DNA of 64,000 bases from DATBLE01 sp036555585. GTDB lineage: Bacteria > Actinomycetota > Thermoleophilia > Gaiellales > Gaiellaceae. Positions 38,406 to 47,240 of this stretch are shown here, one piece after another. Every line of letters begins with the position of its first letter. Position 1 is the stretch's first letter. The stretch is taken from NCBI GenBank assembly GCA_036555585.1, contig DATBLE010000001.1, positions 61,834-125,833 on the forward strand, read 5' to 3'. A model generated the notes under the pieces. That model had not been told where the DNA came from. It was given only the letters and a program-made list of their open reading frames with translations, and ran no database searches. The position numbers and the translations under genes are program-made.

Positions 38406-39569
38406 ATGCCGGGGGTCAGGTTGCGACGCGACCGGAAGCAGACGGCATTCGCGCTCGACCTCGCGATCGTGGTCGCGATCGCCGTCATCACCGAGCTGAA
38501 CGTCTGGGTGTTCGACAGCGTGCCCGGACCGAGGTGGCTGACCACGCTGCTGCCGCTCCTGCTGGCCCTGCCGCTCCTCTGGCGGCGTACCAGCCCGCTC
38601 CTGGCGGCGACGCTCGTCCTCTGCGGCGTGGTGCTGCAGTCGGTCGTGAGCGGCAACTCGGCGGAGGGGTACCAGCTCGCGCTCGCCATCGGCGTGGCCG
38701 CCTACTCGGTCGCGGCGTACAGCGACCGCCGCGGCGCGCTGCTCGGGCTCGCCGCCTTCGTCGCCGGCTATGCCGTCTACGCGCTCGAGGACCACAACAT
38801 CCGGAGCGGCCGAGCCGGCGAGCTCTGGGCCGGGGCGTTCTTCGCGGTCGCGCTCCTCGCCTGCTGGCTGATCGGCATCTTCGTCCGCAGCGCACGCGAA
38901 CGAGCCTCGCTCCGGGCGCTCGCGGCCGAGCGCGAGCGGGCGGCGGCCACGGCGGTCACCGAGGAGCGCTCACGGCTCGCCCGGGAGCTGCACGACATCG
39001 TCTCGCACAACCTCAGCGTGGTCCTGCTGCAGGCGGGCGGGGCGCGCGCCCAGGGCGAGAACGCCCCCGCGGCCACGCTCGAGAAGATCGAGCGCTCGAG
39101 CCGCGAGGCGCTCGTCGAGATGCGTCGGCTCCTCGGCGTGCTCCGCGAGGACGACGACCGCGCCTCGCTCGCCCCCCAGCCCGGGATCCCCGAGCTCGAG
39201 ACGCTGGCCGCGACGGTGCGCGCCGCGGGCCTCCCCGTCGAGCTCGACCTCCGGTGCAGCTGCGAGGACCTCGCTCCCGCGCTCCAGCTATCCGTGTACC
39301 GGATCGTGCAGGAGGCGCTCACCAACGCGCTCAAGCACGCCCACGCCACCAGGGCGATCGTGCGGATCGGCCGATCGGCCGACGCGGTCACGGTCGCCGT
39401 CGTCGACGACGGTGACGCCGACGCCGGCGTCGAGCCGGACGGCACGGGTCACGGTCTCGTCGGGATGAGCGAGCGCGTCGCCCTCTTCGGGGGCGACCTG
39501 CGCGCGGGGCGCCGGCCCGAGGGCGGCTTCGCCGTCCACGCCACCCTGCCGCTCGCCGCGCCGTCGTGA
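38406..39569 (+). CDS. NarL-type sensor histidine kinase
   Basis: A 387-residue kinase with five to six N-terminal helices (LDLAIVVAIAVITELNVWVF onwards to about 165), a HisKA_3 dimerisation helix with the phospho-acceptor His in RLARELHDIVSHNLSVVLLQ (about 194) and a HATPase domain (VQEALTNALKHAHAT, then GHGLVGMSERVALFGGDL). It phosphorylates the response regulator encoded next, whose GTG overlaps its stop by four bases. The stimulus is unknown. A TTG two codons upstream is an alternative start. Confidence 0.88.
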   Translation: MPGVRLRRDRKQTAFALDLAIVVAIAVITELNVWVFDSVPGPRWLTTLLPLLLALPLLWRRTSPLLAATLVLCGVVLQSVVSGNSAEGYQLALAIGVAAYSVAAYSDRRGALLGLAAFVAGYAVYALEDHNIRSGRAGELWAGAFFAVALLACWLIGIFVRSARERASLRALAAERERAAATAVTEERSRLARELHDIVSHNLSVVLLQAGGARAQGENAPAATLEKIERSSREALVEMRRLLGVLREDDDRASLAPQPGIPELETLAATVRAAGLPVELDLRCSCEDLAPALQLSVYRIVQEALTNALKHAHATRAIVRIGRSADAVTVAVVDDGDADAGVEPDGTGHGLVGMSERVALFGGDLRAGRRPEGGFAVHATLPLAAPS

Positions 39570-40225
39570 TCAGCGTCGTCGTCGCCGACGACCAGGACCT
39601 CGTCCGCGAGGGCCTGTGCATGATGATCGACGCCGAGCCCGACCTGGCCGTCGTCGGCGAAGCCGTCAACGGCATCCAGGCGCTCGCCGCCGCGCGCGCG
39701 CACGACCCGGACGTGCTCGTGATGGACATCCGCATGCCGGAGGTCGACGGCATCGAGGCGACCCGCCGCCTCGTCTCGGCCGGCGGCCGGGCGCGGGTGC
39801 TCGTGCTCACCACCTTCGACCTCGACGAGTACGTCTACGAGGCGATGCGGGCAGGGGCGAGCGGCTTCCTGCTCAAGGACGCGACCCGCGAGCAGCTCGC
39901 CGCTGCGATCCGTACCGTGGCGGGCGGCGACACGCTGCTCGCGCCCGCGATCACGCGCAGGCTGATCGAGGACTTCTGCGAGCGGCCGCCGCCGAGCGTC
40001 GGGATCCCGGACGCCGTCTCGCACCTGAGCGAGCGCGAGCTCGAGGTCCTGCGCCTGCTCGCCCGCGGACTCTCGAACGCCGAGATCGCGGCGCAGCTCT
40101 ACCTCGGCGAGACGACCGTCAAGAGCCACGTCGCCCGCATCCTCGCCAAGCTCGGACTGCGGGACCGCCTCCAGACGGTCGTCTTCGCCTACGAGCAGGG
40201 CGTCGTCCGTCCGGGAGCGCCGTAA
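39566..40225 (+). CDS. NarL/FixJ-family response regulator
   Basis: A 219-residue regulator. The receiver domain has the acidic pair in VVADDQDLV, phospho-Asp in VLVMDIRMPEVDG, Thr in VLTTFD and Lys in GFLLKDAT. A LuxR-type HTH follows (LSERELEVLRLLARGLSNAE, then TVKSHVARILAKLGLRDRLQ). Coupled to the upstream kinase by a GTGA overlap. It is a close relative of the regulator at 41001, which is paired with its own kinase on the opposite strand. Confidence 0.92.
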   Translation: MISVVVADDQDLVREGLCMMIDAEPDLAVVGEAVNGIQALAAARAHDPDVLVMDIRMPEVDGIEATRRLVSAGGRARVLVLTTFDLDEYVYEAMRAGASGFLLKDATREQLAAAIRTVAGGDTLLAPAITRRLIEDFCERPPPSVGIPDAVSHLSERELEVLRLLARGLSNAEIAAQLYLGETTVKSHVARILAKLGLRDRLQTVVFAYEQGVVRPGAP

Positions 40226-40228
40226 CGG

Positions 40229-40858
40229 TCACCGGCGATCGCGCCGCATCGGCGAGCCGTGCGGGCGGCCCCGCTCGTACCTGCGATCGCCGGCCCGTGA
40301 CGCTCCCCGGTCCGTCGGCCGGTCCACGGTCGCCCGATACCCGAGGGCCCGTCCCAGCGGCGCCCCGACGGCGAGGGCGGCGCGCTGGAGCGTGGCCGGC
40401 GGAAATGGGAGCCGGACCGTGTCGAAATGCTCGCGCGCGATGACTGCGAGCTGGAGCGGGCCCGGCAGGCCGTGCTTGCCCGTCTTTCCCTCGGCGGCGA
40501 GGGTGAACATCGTCTCGATCAACGACTCGAAACCGAGCGCGGGCCGGATCTCGCAGAGGAAGCGGGCCTCCGCCTCGCCCGCGTTGCGGAACCGGTGCGG
40601 CGTTCCCGGTGGAACGACCAGCTCGTCGCCTTCGCGGGCATGAACGGTCTTCCCGGCCACGCGGAACTCGAGCGCGCCGGCGAGGATCTCGAACCGTTCG
40701 GTCTGCGCCGGATGGACGTGGGCGGCGGCCACGAAGCCGTGGGGCCGGACGATCGTCTCGACGCGGACGAGCGTGCCGGCGCTCTGGGCCGCGGTCTCGT
40801 GGAAGATCAGCACCTCGCCGGTGACGGGGTTCTCCAGGCGTTCTCCGGGACGGATCAT
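40229..40858 (-). CDS. Cupin-domain protein
   Basis: A 209-residue protein with a full cupin barrel in the first 120 residues: FVAAAHVHPAQTERFEILAG (motif 1 with His, His, Glu) and VVPPGTPHRFRN (motif 2). The rest is a less conserved helical part ending in an Arg-rich tail. GAGGAG precedes ATG 40858. The gene lies between two opposed two-component systems and could be a target of either. Its substrate is unknown. Confidence 0.78.
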   Translation of the reverse strand: MIRPGERLENPVTGEVLIFHETAAQSAGTLVRVETIVRPHGFVAAAHVHPAQTERFEILAGALEFRVAGKTVHAREGDELVVPPGTPHRFRNAGEAEARFLCEIRPALGFESLIETMFTLAAEGKTGKHGLPGPLQLAVIAREHFDTVRLPFPPATLQRAALAVGAPLGRALGYRATVDRPTDRGASRAGDRRYERGRPHGSPMRRDRR

Positions 40859-41000
40859 CGTCTTCTCCTCGGGTCGGCTGCGATGAGAGACAGCCTGCGT
40901 GCGATCGCGCGCGACGTCGTCGCCCGGCGGCCGGATCTTGCGTCCCGCCGAGGTGGGATCCCGGGGCTCGTCCCGGCGAGGTAGCCGAACCGCGACCGGC

Positions 41001-41681
41001 TCAGAGCCCGGGCTTCGGCCCGGGCTGGGTGAAGCCGTGCTCGTAGGCGAAGATGACGGCCTGGACGCGGTCGCGCAGGCGCAGCTTCATCAGGATGCGC
41101 TTGACGTGCGTCTTCACCGTCGACTCCTCGATCACGAGCTCGCCGGCGATCTCTCCGTTGGAGAGGCCGCGCGCGACCAACTCGAGGACCTCTCGCTCGC
41201 GGGGCGTCAGCTGCTCGAGTAGACGGCCCGAACCGATCTGCGGCGTCGGCTGATGGGCCATGCGGTCGATCACCGTGCGGGTCACCGAGGGCGAGAGCAG
41301 CGAATCGCCGGCGGCGATCGTGTGAATCGCCGCCAGCAGCTCCTCGGGGCCCGTTCGCTTCAGGAGGAAGCCCGAGGCTCCGGCGTTGAGCGCGCCGAAG
41401 ACGTAGTCGTCCTGCTCGAACGTCGTCAGGATGACGACCTTGACATCCGGGGAGGTGCCGAGGAGCTCGCGCGTGGCGGCGATCCCGTCCAGATCGGGCA
41501 TGCGCACGTCCATCAGGACGACGTCCGGGCGGAGCGTGCGGGCCCCCTCGACCGCCGTGCGGCCGTTGCCCGCTTCCCCGATCACGTCGATGCTCGCGTC
41601 ACTGGAGAGCACGGCCCGCAGCCCCGCGCGCATCAGGTCGTCGTCGTCCACCAGCAGGACTCGGATCGGCGACTCGCTCAC
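41001..41681 (-). CDS. NarL/FixJ-family response regulator
   Basis: A 226-residue regulator with receiver residues VLLVDDDDLMRAG, phospho-Asp in VVLMDVRMPDLDG, VVILTTFEQDD and GFLLKRTGPEE, and a LuxR HTH (LTPREREVLELVARGLSNGE, TVKTHVKRILMKLRLRDRVQ). GTG 41681 overlaps the upstream kinase stop by four bases. Its last eight codons encode a GC-rich hairpin that seems to be the transcription end signal. Confidence 0.92.
   Translation of the reverse strand: MSESPIRVLLVDDDDLMRAGLRAVLSSDASIDVIGEAGNGRTAVEGARTLRPDVVLMDVRMPDLDGIAATRELLGTSPDVKVVILTTFEQDDYVFGALNAGASGFLLKRTGPEELLAAIHTIAAGDSLLSPSVTRTVIDRMAHQPTPQIGSGRLLEQLTPREREVLELVARGLSNGEIAGELVIEESTVKTHVKRILMKLRLRDRVQAVIFAYEHGFTQPGPKPGL
41005..41026 (-). 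terminator. UUCG-capped hairpin inside the 3' end of the response regulator gene
   Basis: AGCCCGGGC (41005-41013) pairs with GCCCGGGCT (41018-41026) around TTCG on the plus strand (CGAA on the transcript strand), a perfect 9-bp stem. It lies entirely inside the last codons (GPKPGL) and is followed at once by the stop codon. No T-run follows. Confidence 0.5.
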
Positions 41682-42871
41682 CCCGCCTCCTCGCCGGAAT
41701 ACGGCAGCCGGGCCTGGACGCAGAACGCATCGCGGTCGCGGCGCGCCTCCAAGGTGCCACCGAGCAGGGAGGCCCGCTCGCGCATGCCGAGGATGCCGTG
41801 CCCCCCGGTCGCCGTCGAGATCCCTGTCGTCGCCGAGATCGGGTTCGTGACCGTCAGTCGCAGCCCGCGGTCGGCGAAGCGGACGTCGACCCGCGCGACG
41901 CCGTCCCCGTGGCGGGCCGCGTTGGTCAGCGACTCCTGCACGATCCGGTAGGCGGCCTGGTCGAGACCGCGTGGGAGCGGACGAACGTGTCCGTCGACGT
42001 GCACGTCGATCGCCAGGCCTCCGGCCCGGTAGCGATCGGCGAGCGTGTCCAGCGCCGCCAGGCCCGGAGGCGGCTCGACCGTCGGCACCCTGCCGGCCTC
42101 GTTCTCCTCCCGCAGGCCGCGCACGAGCAGGTCGATCTCGCCGACCGTCTCGCGTGCGACCTCTTCGATCGTCGAGAGCGCCGCCCGCACGGCATCGGGA
42201 TCGCGCTTCTGCAGCAGGCGGGCTGCGCCTGCCTGGACGAGGATGACGTTGATCGCGTGCGCAGCGGAGTCGTGCAGGTCGCGCGCGATCCGGGTGCGCT
42301 CCTCGGCGGCTGCGAGCCGACGTTCTCGCTCGATCTCGCGCTCGGCGCGCCGGAGGCGTTCCTCCGTCTCCACGCGACGGCGGCGGCGCTGTCGAACCTG
42401 ATCGCCGACCGTCCAGGCGCTGCCCCAGACGACGATCCCGAACAGAACGGCGCTGGTCGGGAAGCCGGAGTGGGCGCCCGCGCTCGCGGCGACGTGGATC
42501 GCGAAGATGCCGACGACGACGGCCGCCGTACGCGCGACGCGCAGGCGGTTGCGCTCGTCGGCAGCGACGTAGAAGAGCGCGACCGTCGGACCGAACGGCG
42601 GACCGAGCGCGTAGCCGAGGCCGTTGAGGGTCGCGCTCGCCGCCGCCGTGACTGCGAAGACGCCGAGCGACGACCTCCGCCGCGCGATCAGCGGGAAGCT
42701 GGAGACGGCAGCGAGGACGACGCCGAGCGCGTCGAGGCCGCGGCTCGAGCCGTGGGCGTCCGCCAGCACCACGAGCGTCAGCGCAAACGTCGCCGTGGCG
42801 ACGGCGAGATCACGGGCCGTCGACGACTGGACGAGCCAGCCGGGCCGGATGTTGGCTGTATGCGCGATCAT
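41678..42871 (-). CDS. NarL-type sensor histidine kinase
   Basis: A 397-residue kinase. Several N-terminal hydrophobic helices (to about 165) are followed by a coiled region, a HisKA_3 helix with His in RIARDLHDSAAHAINVILVQ and a HATPase domain (IVQESLTNAARHGDG, GHGILGMRERASLLGGTLEA). It forms a pair with the response regulator downstream. The long charged linker WTVGDQVRQRRRRRVETEER joins membrane and kinase parts. Divergent from a SHOCT protein gene. Confidence 0.88.
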   Translation of the reverse strand: MIAHTANIRPGWLVQSSTARDLAVATATFALTLVVLADAHGSSRGLDALGVVLAAVSSFPLIARRRSSLGVFAVTAAASATLNGLGYALGPPFGPTVALFYVAADERNRLRVARTAAVVVGIFAIHVAASAGAHSGFPTSAVLFGIVVWGSAWTVGDQVRQRRRRRVETEERLRRAEREIERERRLAAAEERTRIARDLHDSAAHAINVILVQAGAARLLQKRDPDAVRAALSTIEEVARETVGEIDLLVRGLREENEAGRVPTVEPPPGLAALDTLADRYRAGGLAIDVHVDGHVRPLPRGLDQAAYRIVQESLTNAARHGDGVARVDVRFADRGLRLTVTNPISATTGISTATGGHGILGMRERASLLGGTLEARRDRDAFCVQARLPYSGEEAG

Positions 42872-43012
42872 CGACCCTCACCTCGAGGGTAGCCGCCCGG
42901 CGCCGGGCCGGAGTCGCCCCCGGGAAGGATCCCCGTCATCCTGCAGGGGTAGCCCGAAGTTCACACCGAGGGGCGTTTCGGCGGGGCGCCCTGCCCTGCC
43001 ACCCTGGTCCGC

Positions 43013-43249
43013 ATGAACACACTCACATCACTGATCGCCGGCACGTCCGGCGGGCACCACGCCCATTGGTGGATCGTCTTCCCGATCCTCTGGCTGCTTC
43101 TGTTCGCGCTCGCACTCACGTTCTTCTGGACGCGCTGCCGTGGGCGACACGACGGGCGCGAATCGCCACGGCGGATCCTCGGCGAGCGCTTCGCGCGCGG
43201 CGAGATCAACGCCGACGAGTACCGCAGCCGGCTGGACCAGCTCCGCTGA
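43013..43249 (+). CDS. Small SHOCT-domain membrane protein
   Basis: A 78-residue protein with one helix (WWIVFPILWLLLFALALTFF) and a C-terminal SHOCT motif (RILGERFARGEINADEYRSR), the short helix-turn domain often tethered to membrane spans. The function is unknown; such proteins accompany metal and envelope stress genes. ATG 43013. Divergent from the kinase at 42871. Confidence 0.8.
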   Translation: MNTLTSLIAGTSGGHHAHWWIVFPILWLLLFALALTFFWTRCRGRHDGRESPRRILGERFARGEINADEYRSRLDQLR

Positions 43250-43303
43250 GCTCGTCGCCGCCGACCTGCTCGTCGAGGCCTGAGACCTGAGACGCTGTCG
43301 ACG

Positions 43304-43687
43304 TCAGGAATCCCAGAAGCCCTCGATCACTTCGGCGTCGTCCTCGACGTGCGGGCCGAAGATCAGGATCTCGAGGCCCTCCTCGCCTGCCTCGAACGCG
43401 CGGGTGACGCCCGGGCTCACCCGTACCACGTCCAGCGGCTCGAGCTCGACCAGCTCGTCGTCGAGCTTCACGCGACCGCGGCCCGCGAGCACGACGTAGA
43501 GCTCCTCGGCCTCGCCGTGGCGGTGCGCGAACGCCTCCCGGCGGCCGGGCTTGACGATCAGGTAGTTGAGGCCGGTCTGCTCGGCCCCGAGGTCGCCGCG
43601 CGGGAAGCGCGCCTCCTGCGTGTCGGAGAGGCCGAAGCGCACCGCGGAGTCTTCGACCTCGCGGAGGTTCCGCTTGGAGAAGCCCAC
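43304..43687 (-). CDS. Cupin-domain protein
   Basis: A 127-residue cupin: FAHRHGEAEELYVVLAGRGR (motif 1) and VVRVSPGVTRAFEAGEEGL (motif 2, with the usual His of motif 2 not evident). It begins at GTG 43687, 26 bases after the stop of the SARP-cyclase gene, and is probably the last gene of that operon. The GTG choice is tentative since no strong ribosome site is seen. Substrate unknown; a sensory or isomerase role are both possible. Confidence 0.72.
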   Translation of the reverse strand: MGFSKRNLREVEDSAVRFGLSDTQEARFPRGDLGAEQTGLNYLIVKPGRREAFAHRHGEAEELYVVLAGRGRVKLDDELVELEPLDVVRVSPGVTRAFEAGEEGLEILIFGPHVEDDAEVIEGFWDS

Positions 43688-43713
43688 GAGCGTCGATGCT
43701 ATCGAGGACTCGT

Positions 43714-45876
43714 CTACCGGCCGGACGCCTGAAGGCTCGGCCGGGCCTGCGACGTCGCCGCGAACAGCCGCCAGGTCCCGGGGACGCCCGCGAGCTCGTG
43801 GTCGCCGCGCTCGTCGAACCTGATCCCCGAGCCGGCGACGATGTCCTTGACCGTGCTCGAGACCAGCACCTCCCCCGGCTGGGCGGCCGAGAGGATCCGG
43901 GCCGCGATGTGTACGGCGATGCCGCGCGGGCGGTCGTCCGAGCGCTCGATCTCGCCCGTGTGCACGCCCGCGCGTACCTCGATGCCGAGCGCACGGACGG
44001 CGTCGGCGATCGAGCACGCACAGCGGACCGCGCGGGCGGGCCCGTCGAAGGACGCGAACATCCCGTCGCCGGCGGTGTCGACCTCCCGGCCGCGGTAGCG
44101 CGCGACCTCGGCGCCGACCAGCCGGTTGTGCCGGGCGAGCAGGTCGGCCCAGCCGCGGTCGCCGACGTCGGCGGCCCGGGCGGTCGAGCCGACGATGTCC
44201 GTGAACAGGAGCGTCGCCAGGACCCGGTCGGGGTCGACGTCCTCGTCGACCGCGCCGACGAAGCGCGCGACCTCGTCGAGGAGCGTCTCACGGTCGCCCT
44301 CCCACGGCAGGTGGTCGTTCCCCGGCAGCTCGACGACCTTCGCGCCGGGGATCAGGTCGCCCATGAAGCGCGTCGCCGTGTTGAAGTACTCGTCGGCGCG
44401 GTAGAGGACGAGCGTCGGCACGCCGATCGTGGGCAGCACGTCGCGCACGTCGATCTCGGCGTTCATCAGCCGGATCGCCCTGTTCCCGCCGGGGCTCGCG
44501 CCGCGGACGATGTACGACGTGTACCAGCGAACGGTTGCCGGGTCGCGGACGAGGTCGGGCCCGACCCGCGCGAGCCACTCCTTCGTCACGCTCGACGCCC
44601 AGTCGTCCTCCTCCGACGTCACCAGCCGACGCCGGTAGTCATCCTCGCTCGTGCCGAGCGGATAGTCCGGAGCCTTCATCATGCGGGCGAAGGTCCCCAT
44701 CAGGACGAGCGCCTGCGTCCGCTCCGGGTGCGTCGCCGCGAAGAGCGTCGACATCGCGCCGCCCTCCGAGATGCCGATGATCACCGCTCGCTCCGAGCCG
44801 GCCGCGTCCATCACGGCGCGCACGTCGTCCATCCGGGTCTCGAGATCGGGCAGGTGCTCGGGCGAGACGCGGTCGGAGAGGCCCGTGCCGCGCTTGTCGA
44901 ACAGGATCAGCCGGCCGAGCGAGGCGAGGCGACGGTAGAACGCGGCCAGCCTCGGGTTCTCCCAGCCGGGATGGAAGGGGCAGACCCAGCCGTTGACGAG
45001 CACGAGGTCGATCGGCCCCTCGCCGACGACCTCGTAGGCGATCCGGACCGTGCCGCTGCGCGCGTAGAGGATCTCCGCCTCCGAGCGGGCGGAGCCGATG
45101 CTGCCCGCAGGCGGCGGCTCGACGAGCGGCTGGGGGTCGAGGTCGAGGTCGAGGTCCTGCCGCAGCATCATCCGCTCGAGGTCGCGCAGCTTCGCCGAGG
45201 GCTCAACGCCCAGCTCCTCGCTCAGGCGCCGCCGGTACGACTGGTACGAGGCGAGTGCCTCGGCGTGCCGGCCCGACCGGTAGAGAGCGAGCATGTGCTG
45301 CGAGCGGATGCGCTCGCGGAGCGGGTTCTGCACCACCAGCGTCTCGAGCTCGCCGACGACGTCGCCGTGGTGGCCGAGCGCGAGGTCGGCGTCGATCCGC
45401 CACTCGACCGCGGCGAGACGCAGCTCCTCGAGCCGCGGCGCCTCGTGGGCGGCGAACGGCTCGGCGAACTCGGCGAGCGCGCGTCCCCGCCACAGGGCGA
45501 GGGCGCTGCCGAGCAGCTGCCTCGCCCGCTCGGCGTTGCCCTGGGCCAGCGCCTCCCGCCCCTCGGCGGTCAGTCGCTCGAACCGCACGAGGTCGAGCTC
45601 GTCGTCGCCGACCTCGAGCAGGTAGCCCGCGCCGCGGGTGCGGAGCCGCTGCTCGGGCAGCTGCTTTCGGAGCTGGGAGACGTGGATCTGGACCATCTTC
45701 GCCGCCGTCTCCGGAACGGACTCCCCCCACAGCCCGTCGACGATCTGGTCACGGACGACCGTCCGGTTCGCGTTCAGCAGCAGAATCGCGAGCAGCGCGC
45801 GCTGCTTGCCGGCCGGGACGCGCAGCGGTGTGGAGCCGGCAGACGCCTCCAGGGGCCCGAGGAGCCGAAAATCCAT
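43714..45876 (-). CDS. SARP regulator fused to an alpha/beta hydrolase and a nucleotide cyclase
   Basis: A 720-residue triple fusion. Residues 1-95: OmpR-type winged helix (MDFRLLGPLEA, LWGESVPETAAKMVQIHVSQ). About 100-245: BTAD. About 265-530: alpha/beta hydrolase with nucleophile Ser in IIGISEGGAMST (about 365) and His in LPGNDHLPWEGD. About 550-715: class III cyclase with metal Asp in LLFTDIVGSTAR and DTAGDGMFASF; the Lys before TxGD is Asp and the VNxAAR Asn is His (AVHIAARI). It couples DNA binding, a ligand or substrate pocket and nucleotide signalling in one chain. ATG 45876. Confidence 0.88.
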   Translation of the reverse strand: MDFRLLGPLEASAGSTPLRVPAGKQRALLAILLLNANRTVVRDQIVDGLWGESVPETAAKMVQIHVSQLRKQLPEQRLRTRGAGYLLEVGDDELDLVRFERLTAEGREALAQGNAERARQLLGSALALWRGRALAEFAEPFAAHEAPRLEELRLAAVEWRIDADLALGHHGDVVGELETLVVQNPLRERIRSQHMLALYRSGRHAEALASYQSYRRRLSEELGVEPSAKLRDLERMMLRQDLDLDLDPQPLVEPPPAGSIGSARSEAEILYARSGTVRIAYEVVGEGPIDLVLVNGWVCPFHPGWENPRLAAFYRRLASLGRLILFDKRGTGLSDRVSPEHLPDLETRMDDVRAVMDAAGSERAVIIGISEGGAMSTLFAATHPERTQALVLMGTFARMMKAPDYPLGTSEDDYRRRLVTSEEDDWASSVTKEWLARVGPDLVRDPATVRWYTSYIVRGASPGGNRAIRLMNAEIDVRDVLPTIGVPTLVLYRADEYFNTATRFMGDLIPGAKVVELPGNDHLPWEGDRETLLDEVARFVGAVDEDVDPDRVLATLLFTDIVGSTARAADVGDRGWADLLARHNRLVGAEVARYRGREVDTAGDGMFASFDGPARAVRCACSIADAVRALGIEVRAGVHTGEIERSDDRPRGIAVHIAARILSAAQPGEVLVSSTVKDIVAGSGIRFDERGDHELAGVPGTWRLFAATSQARPSLQASGR

Positions 45877-45934
45877 CTCGCGACGTGCCGACGCTATCAC
45901 CCCGTGTCCGGCAGGCCTGGTCGACGTCGCCATC

Positions 45935-47140
45935 TCAGTGCAGGCTCGGCTCGAGGCCGAGCGCGAGCTCGCCCAGGTAGTCGTAGGCGCGGTTGGCGCC
46001 GAGCGGGTGCATGAACGCTGTCGCACGGACGTCGCGATAGGCGCGTGCCAGCGGGCTGCCGTTCAGGTAGCCGGCGCCGCCGGAGAGAGCGAGCGCACGG
46101 TCGACGACGCGGACGGCGGCCTCGCCGACGAACGTCTTGGCCGCCTGCGCCTCCGCGAACAACGGAGCCGCGTCGACTGTCGAGCCCGACGCGTAGTGGT
46201 CGTCGAGCAGGTCGCCCGCGCGTCCCAGCACGGCCCGGCACGCAGCCAGGTCGACCGTGTTCTCGGCGGCGAGCGTGCGCGTCCGGCCGTCCGGGTCGAC
46301 CTCCCTCGCCTGGATCCCGCCGGCGGCGAGGTCGTGTGCGCTCTCGGCGATCCCCAGCGAGGTGGCCGCGTGGAAGAGCCCGGCGTCCAGGTTGCGCTCG
46401 ATGTAGCCGGTCGAGCTTCCGACGGGAAAGCCGCCGCGCAGCGCGCTCACGGGCAGCTGCACGTCCTCGAACGACACCGAGTTGCTCCCGGACGCGCGCA
46501 TCCCCAGCGCGTCCCAGTCGTCGTGGACGACCACGCCGGGCGTCGCGGTCGGGACCATCGCGTAGCCGTACAGCTCGCGGCCCTCGGCGTCGACGTAGGT
46601 GACGGCGGTGAAGAGGACGTCCGCGGCCGGCGACATGGTGCAGAAGACCTTCCGGCCGGAGACGGTCCAGCCCTCGTCCGTCCTGGTCGCGACGGTGGCC
46701 GGGCGCGTCAGGTCCTGCGAGCGCTCGCTGATCGCCGTCCCGAGGACGAGACCGTCGCCTGCGACCTGCTCGAGCGTCCGCGCAAAGGCGTCGATGCGGC
46801 GCCGGTTGTCCTCGGCCACGGCCGCCTGCCAGCGCCGCAGCAGGCTCGAGACCAGGACGAGGTGCATGTTGACGCCGAGCGCGAGGCCGGCGTCGCCGCG
46901 CGCCAGCCGGCTGGAAGCGACGAGCAGGTCGTGGAGCGAGGTGACGCCGAGACCGCCGAGGTGCTCGGGGATCGGAGCGGTCAGGTAGCCGCTGGCCTTG
47001 ACGGCCTCCAGGCTCTCGAAGGGAAAGGTGCCTTCGCGGTCGTGGACGGACGCGCGGCCCCGGATCTCGCCGGCGAGCGTCTCGGCCAGCGCGACGAGGC
47101 TGCGGCCGTGTTCGGTTCGGGCGGTGAGCTCGAGCGACAT
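45935..47140 (-). CDS. Acyl-CoA-dehydrogenase-fold flavoprotein, possibly a group D monooxygenase
   Basis: A 401-residue enzyme with the three-part ACAD fold (GYLTAPIPEHLGGLG, LGMRASGSNSVSFEDVQLPV, LALSGGAGYLNGSPLARAYR). The C-terminal catalytic-Glu motif YEGT is missing; instead RDVRATAFMHPLG has a His where flavin-dependent monooxygenases of the DszC/HsaA type carry one. A flavin reductase gene lies 5.4 kb away in the same cluster. I therefore favour a two-component FMNH2-dependent oxygenase, with a plain acyl-CoA dehydrogenase as alternative. A CCGGTAAA inverted repeat precedes it. Confidence 0.7.
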   Translation of the reverse strand: MSLELTARTEHGRSLVALAETLAGEIRGRASVHDREGTFPFESLEAVKASGYLTAPIPEHLGGLGVTSLHDLLVASSRLARGDAGLALGVNMHLVLVSSLLRRWQAAVAEDNRRRIDAFARTLEQVAGDGLVLGTAISERSQDLTRPATVATRTDEGWTVSGRKVFCTMSPAADVLFTAVTYVDAEGRELYGYAMVPTATPGVVVHDDWDALGMRASGSNSVSFEDVQLPVSALRGGFPVGSSTGYIERNLDAGLFHAATSLGIAESAHDLAAGGIQAREVDPDGRTRTLAAENTVDLAACRAVLGRAGDLLDDHYASGSTVDAAPLFAEAQAAKTFVGEAAVRVVDRALALSGGAGYLNGSPLARAYRDVRATAFMHPLGANRAYDYLGELALGLEPSLH

Positions 47141-47208
47141 GGTGGTCTCCTCTCGGATTCGGATCGCGTCGCAAGGCTCACCCGGGGCGGTAGGAGCACG
47201 GCTGGACG

Positions 47209-47240
47209 CCGGTAAATCCCGGGTAGCGCTGCTTTACCGG
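47209..47240. promoter_or_regulatory. CCGGTAAA inverted repeat upstream of the ACAD-fold gene
   Basis: CCGGTAAA (47209-47216) and TTTACCGG (47233-47240) are perfect inverted repeats with 16 bases between, overlapping the stop codon of the SARP-ATPase gene and lying about 70 bases before the ACAD-fold start. The same CGGTAAA half-site, inverted, occurs between the MFS and osmC genes at 51836-51891. Confidence 0.5.
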
